Under the pieces are notes generated by a model that had not been told where the DNA came from, searched no databases, and was given only the letters and a program-made list of their open reading frames with translations. Positions 5,085-5,273 of a DNA stretch of 5,273 nt are shown in pieces (the stretch's first letter is position 1; each line of letters opens with the position of its first letter). This DNA comes from an uncultured Desulfobacterales bacterium. GTDB taxonomy: Bacteria > Desulfobacterota > Desulfobacteria > Desulfobacterales > UBA11574. Location of the stretch: assembly GCA_937925895.1 (NCBI GenBank), contig CALANC010000289.1:1-5273 (forward strand). The letters are read 5' to 3'. A program made the position numbers and the translations under genes.

Positions 5085-5109
5085 CTCCCCGCAGCAAGCT
5101 ACGGGGTAT
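5085..5109. repeat. REP-like hairpin, copy B
   Basis: A 25-nt unit in the same orientation as copy A. CCCCG (5087-5091) pairs with CGGGG (5102-5106), then one C-A mismatch, then AGC with GCT around the centre. It is immediately followed by, and overlaps by 2 nt, an independent hairpin at 5108-5140. Confidence 0.62.
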
Positions 5110-5140
5110 CACGTCGGCTTCACTGCGTTGCGCCGATGAT
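5108..5140. repeat. Second type of hairpin next to copy B
   Basis: ATCA (5108-5111) and TCGGC (5114-5118) pair with TGAT (5137-5140) and GCCGA (5132-5136), with a 2-nt bulge (5112-5113) and a 13-nt loop. Lying between two copies of the 25-nt hairpin, it resembles the spacer element of a composite REP (BIME-like) array. Confidence 0.45.
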
Positions 5141-5165
5141 AAGGAAAATGCATATTTCAGATTCA

Positions 5166-5190
5166 TCCCACGCTGCAAGCAGCGGGGAAT
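5166..5190. repeat. REP-like hairpin, copy C, with compensatory change
   Basis: A 25-nt unit in the same orientation as A and B with core CGCTGCAAGCAGCG. Relative to A and B, the third pair out from the central AA is T-A (5174/5181) in place of A-T. Both arms changed together, so the stem is kept. Outside the core, CC pairs with GG and the right flank GGGGAAT resembles GAGGAAT of copy A. Confidence 0.58.
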
Positions 5191-5196
5191 TCAAAT

Positions 5197-5273
5197 TTAA
5201 AAACACCTGATATATCCCACCATATACCTCCTTGCCTCCGGTTGGAATTCGGTCCAAGGCCCTATTATTTTAA
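5197..5273 (-). CDS. Possible C-terminal tail of a gene entering from the right edge
   Basis: One minus-strand frame is open from the right edge through 24 codons and ends ...RRYMVGYIRCF then TAA (5199-5197). An open run this short is not statistically meaningful. The stop lies 7 nt before hairpin copy C. I do not recognise the peptide. It could be the end of a gene outside the window or chance. Confidence 0.15.
   Translation of the reverse strand, partial: KIIGPWTEFQPEARRYMVGYIRCF

Noticed and set aside
4857..5190. CRISPR array made of the three 25-nt repeats
   Set aside because: The spacing between copies is very unequal (about 228 and 81 nt between centres), the copies differ, and there are no regular spacers.

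Overview
The window reads as chromosomal DNA of a Gram-negative bacterium. The best guess is Desulfobacterota (the old Deltaproteobacteria). The grounds are the style of the receiver, PAS and PilZ proteins, plus an L,D-transpeptidase paired with an outer-membrane-type lipoprotein. This assignment is inference and no marker gene proves it. The left half is AT-rich and gene-poor, with fragments of genes. The right half is a compact minus-strand block of ordinary genes.

Layout. Positions 1-161 (minus) hold the start of a ribbon-helix-helix DNA-binding protein that runs off the left edge. Positions 162-809 have no convincing gene. They contain a strong bidirectional terminator hairpin, a 17-codon mini-ORF ending just before it, and, most notably, the 3' part of a tRNA-Phe gene (anticodon loop to CCA) without its 5' half, followed by a clean terminator. 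That is the usual scar of an element integrated at a tRNA gene. A receiver-PAS protein follows at 810-1571 (plus). An AT-rich spacer with a 30-bp-period repeat and a candidate promoter leads to a PilZ-domain protein at 1902-2357 (plus). A receiver domain truncated at about two thirds of its length (2376-2618, minus) converges on the PilZ gene.

The minus-strand block comprises a YbaK/EbsC-type aminoacyl-tRNA deacylase (2847-3335), a long GC-rich hairpin, an OprI/Lpp-like alanine-zipper lipoprotein (3506-3832), and a LysM plus YkuD L,D-transpeptidase (3880-4815). The last two are 47 bp apart in the same direction. In enterobacteria, transpeptidases of this class link the C-terminal lysine of Lpp to peptidoglycan, and the lipoprotein here also ends in lysine. 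The pair therefore looks like an enzyme and its substrate in one transcription unit. Positions 4816-5273 are mostly non-coding. They carry three related 25-nt hairpins with a compensatory base-pair swap, plus a fourth unrelated hairpin, resembling REP/BIME-type elements.

No complete mobile element, CRISPR array or obviously new multi-gene system is visible. The items most worth a second look are the tRNA-Phe scar, the REP-like hairpin cluster, the transpeptidase-lipoprotein pair, and the receiver-PAS protein with its altered switch residue and cysteine cluster.
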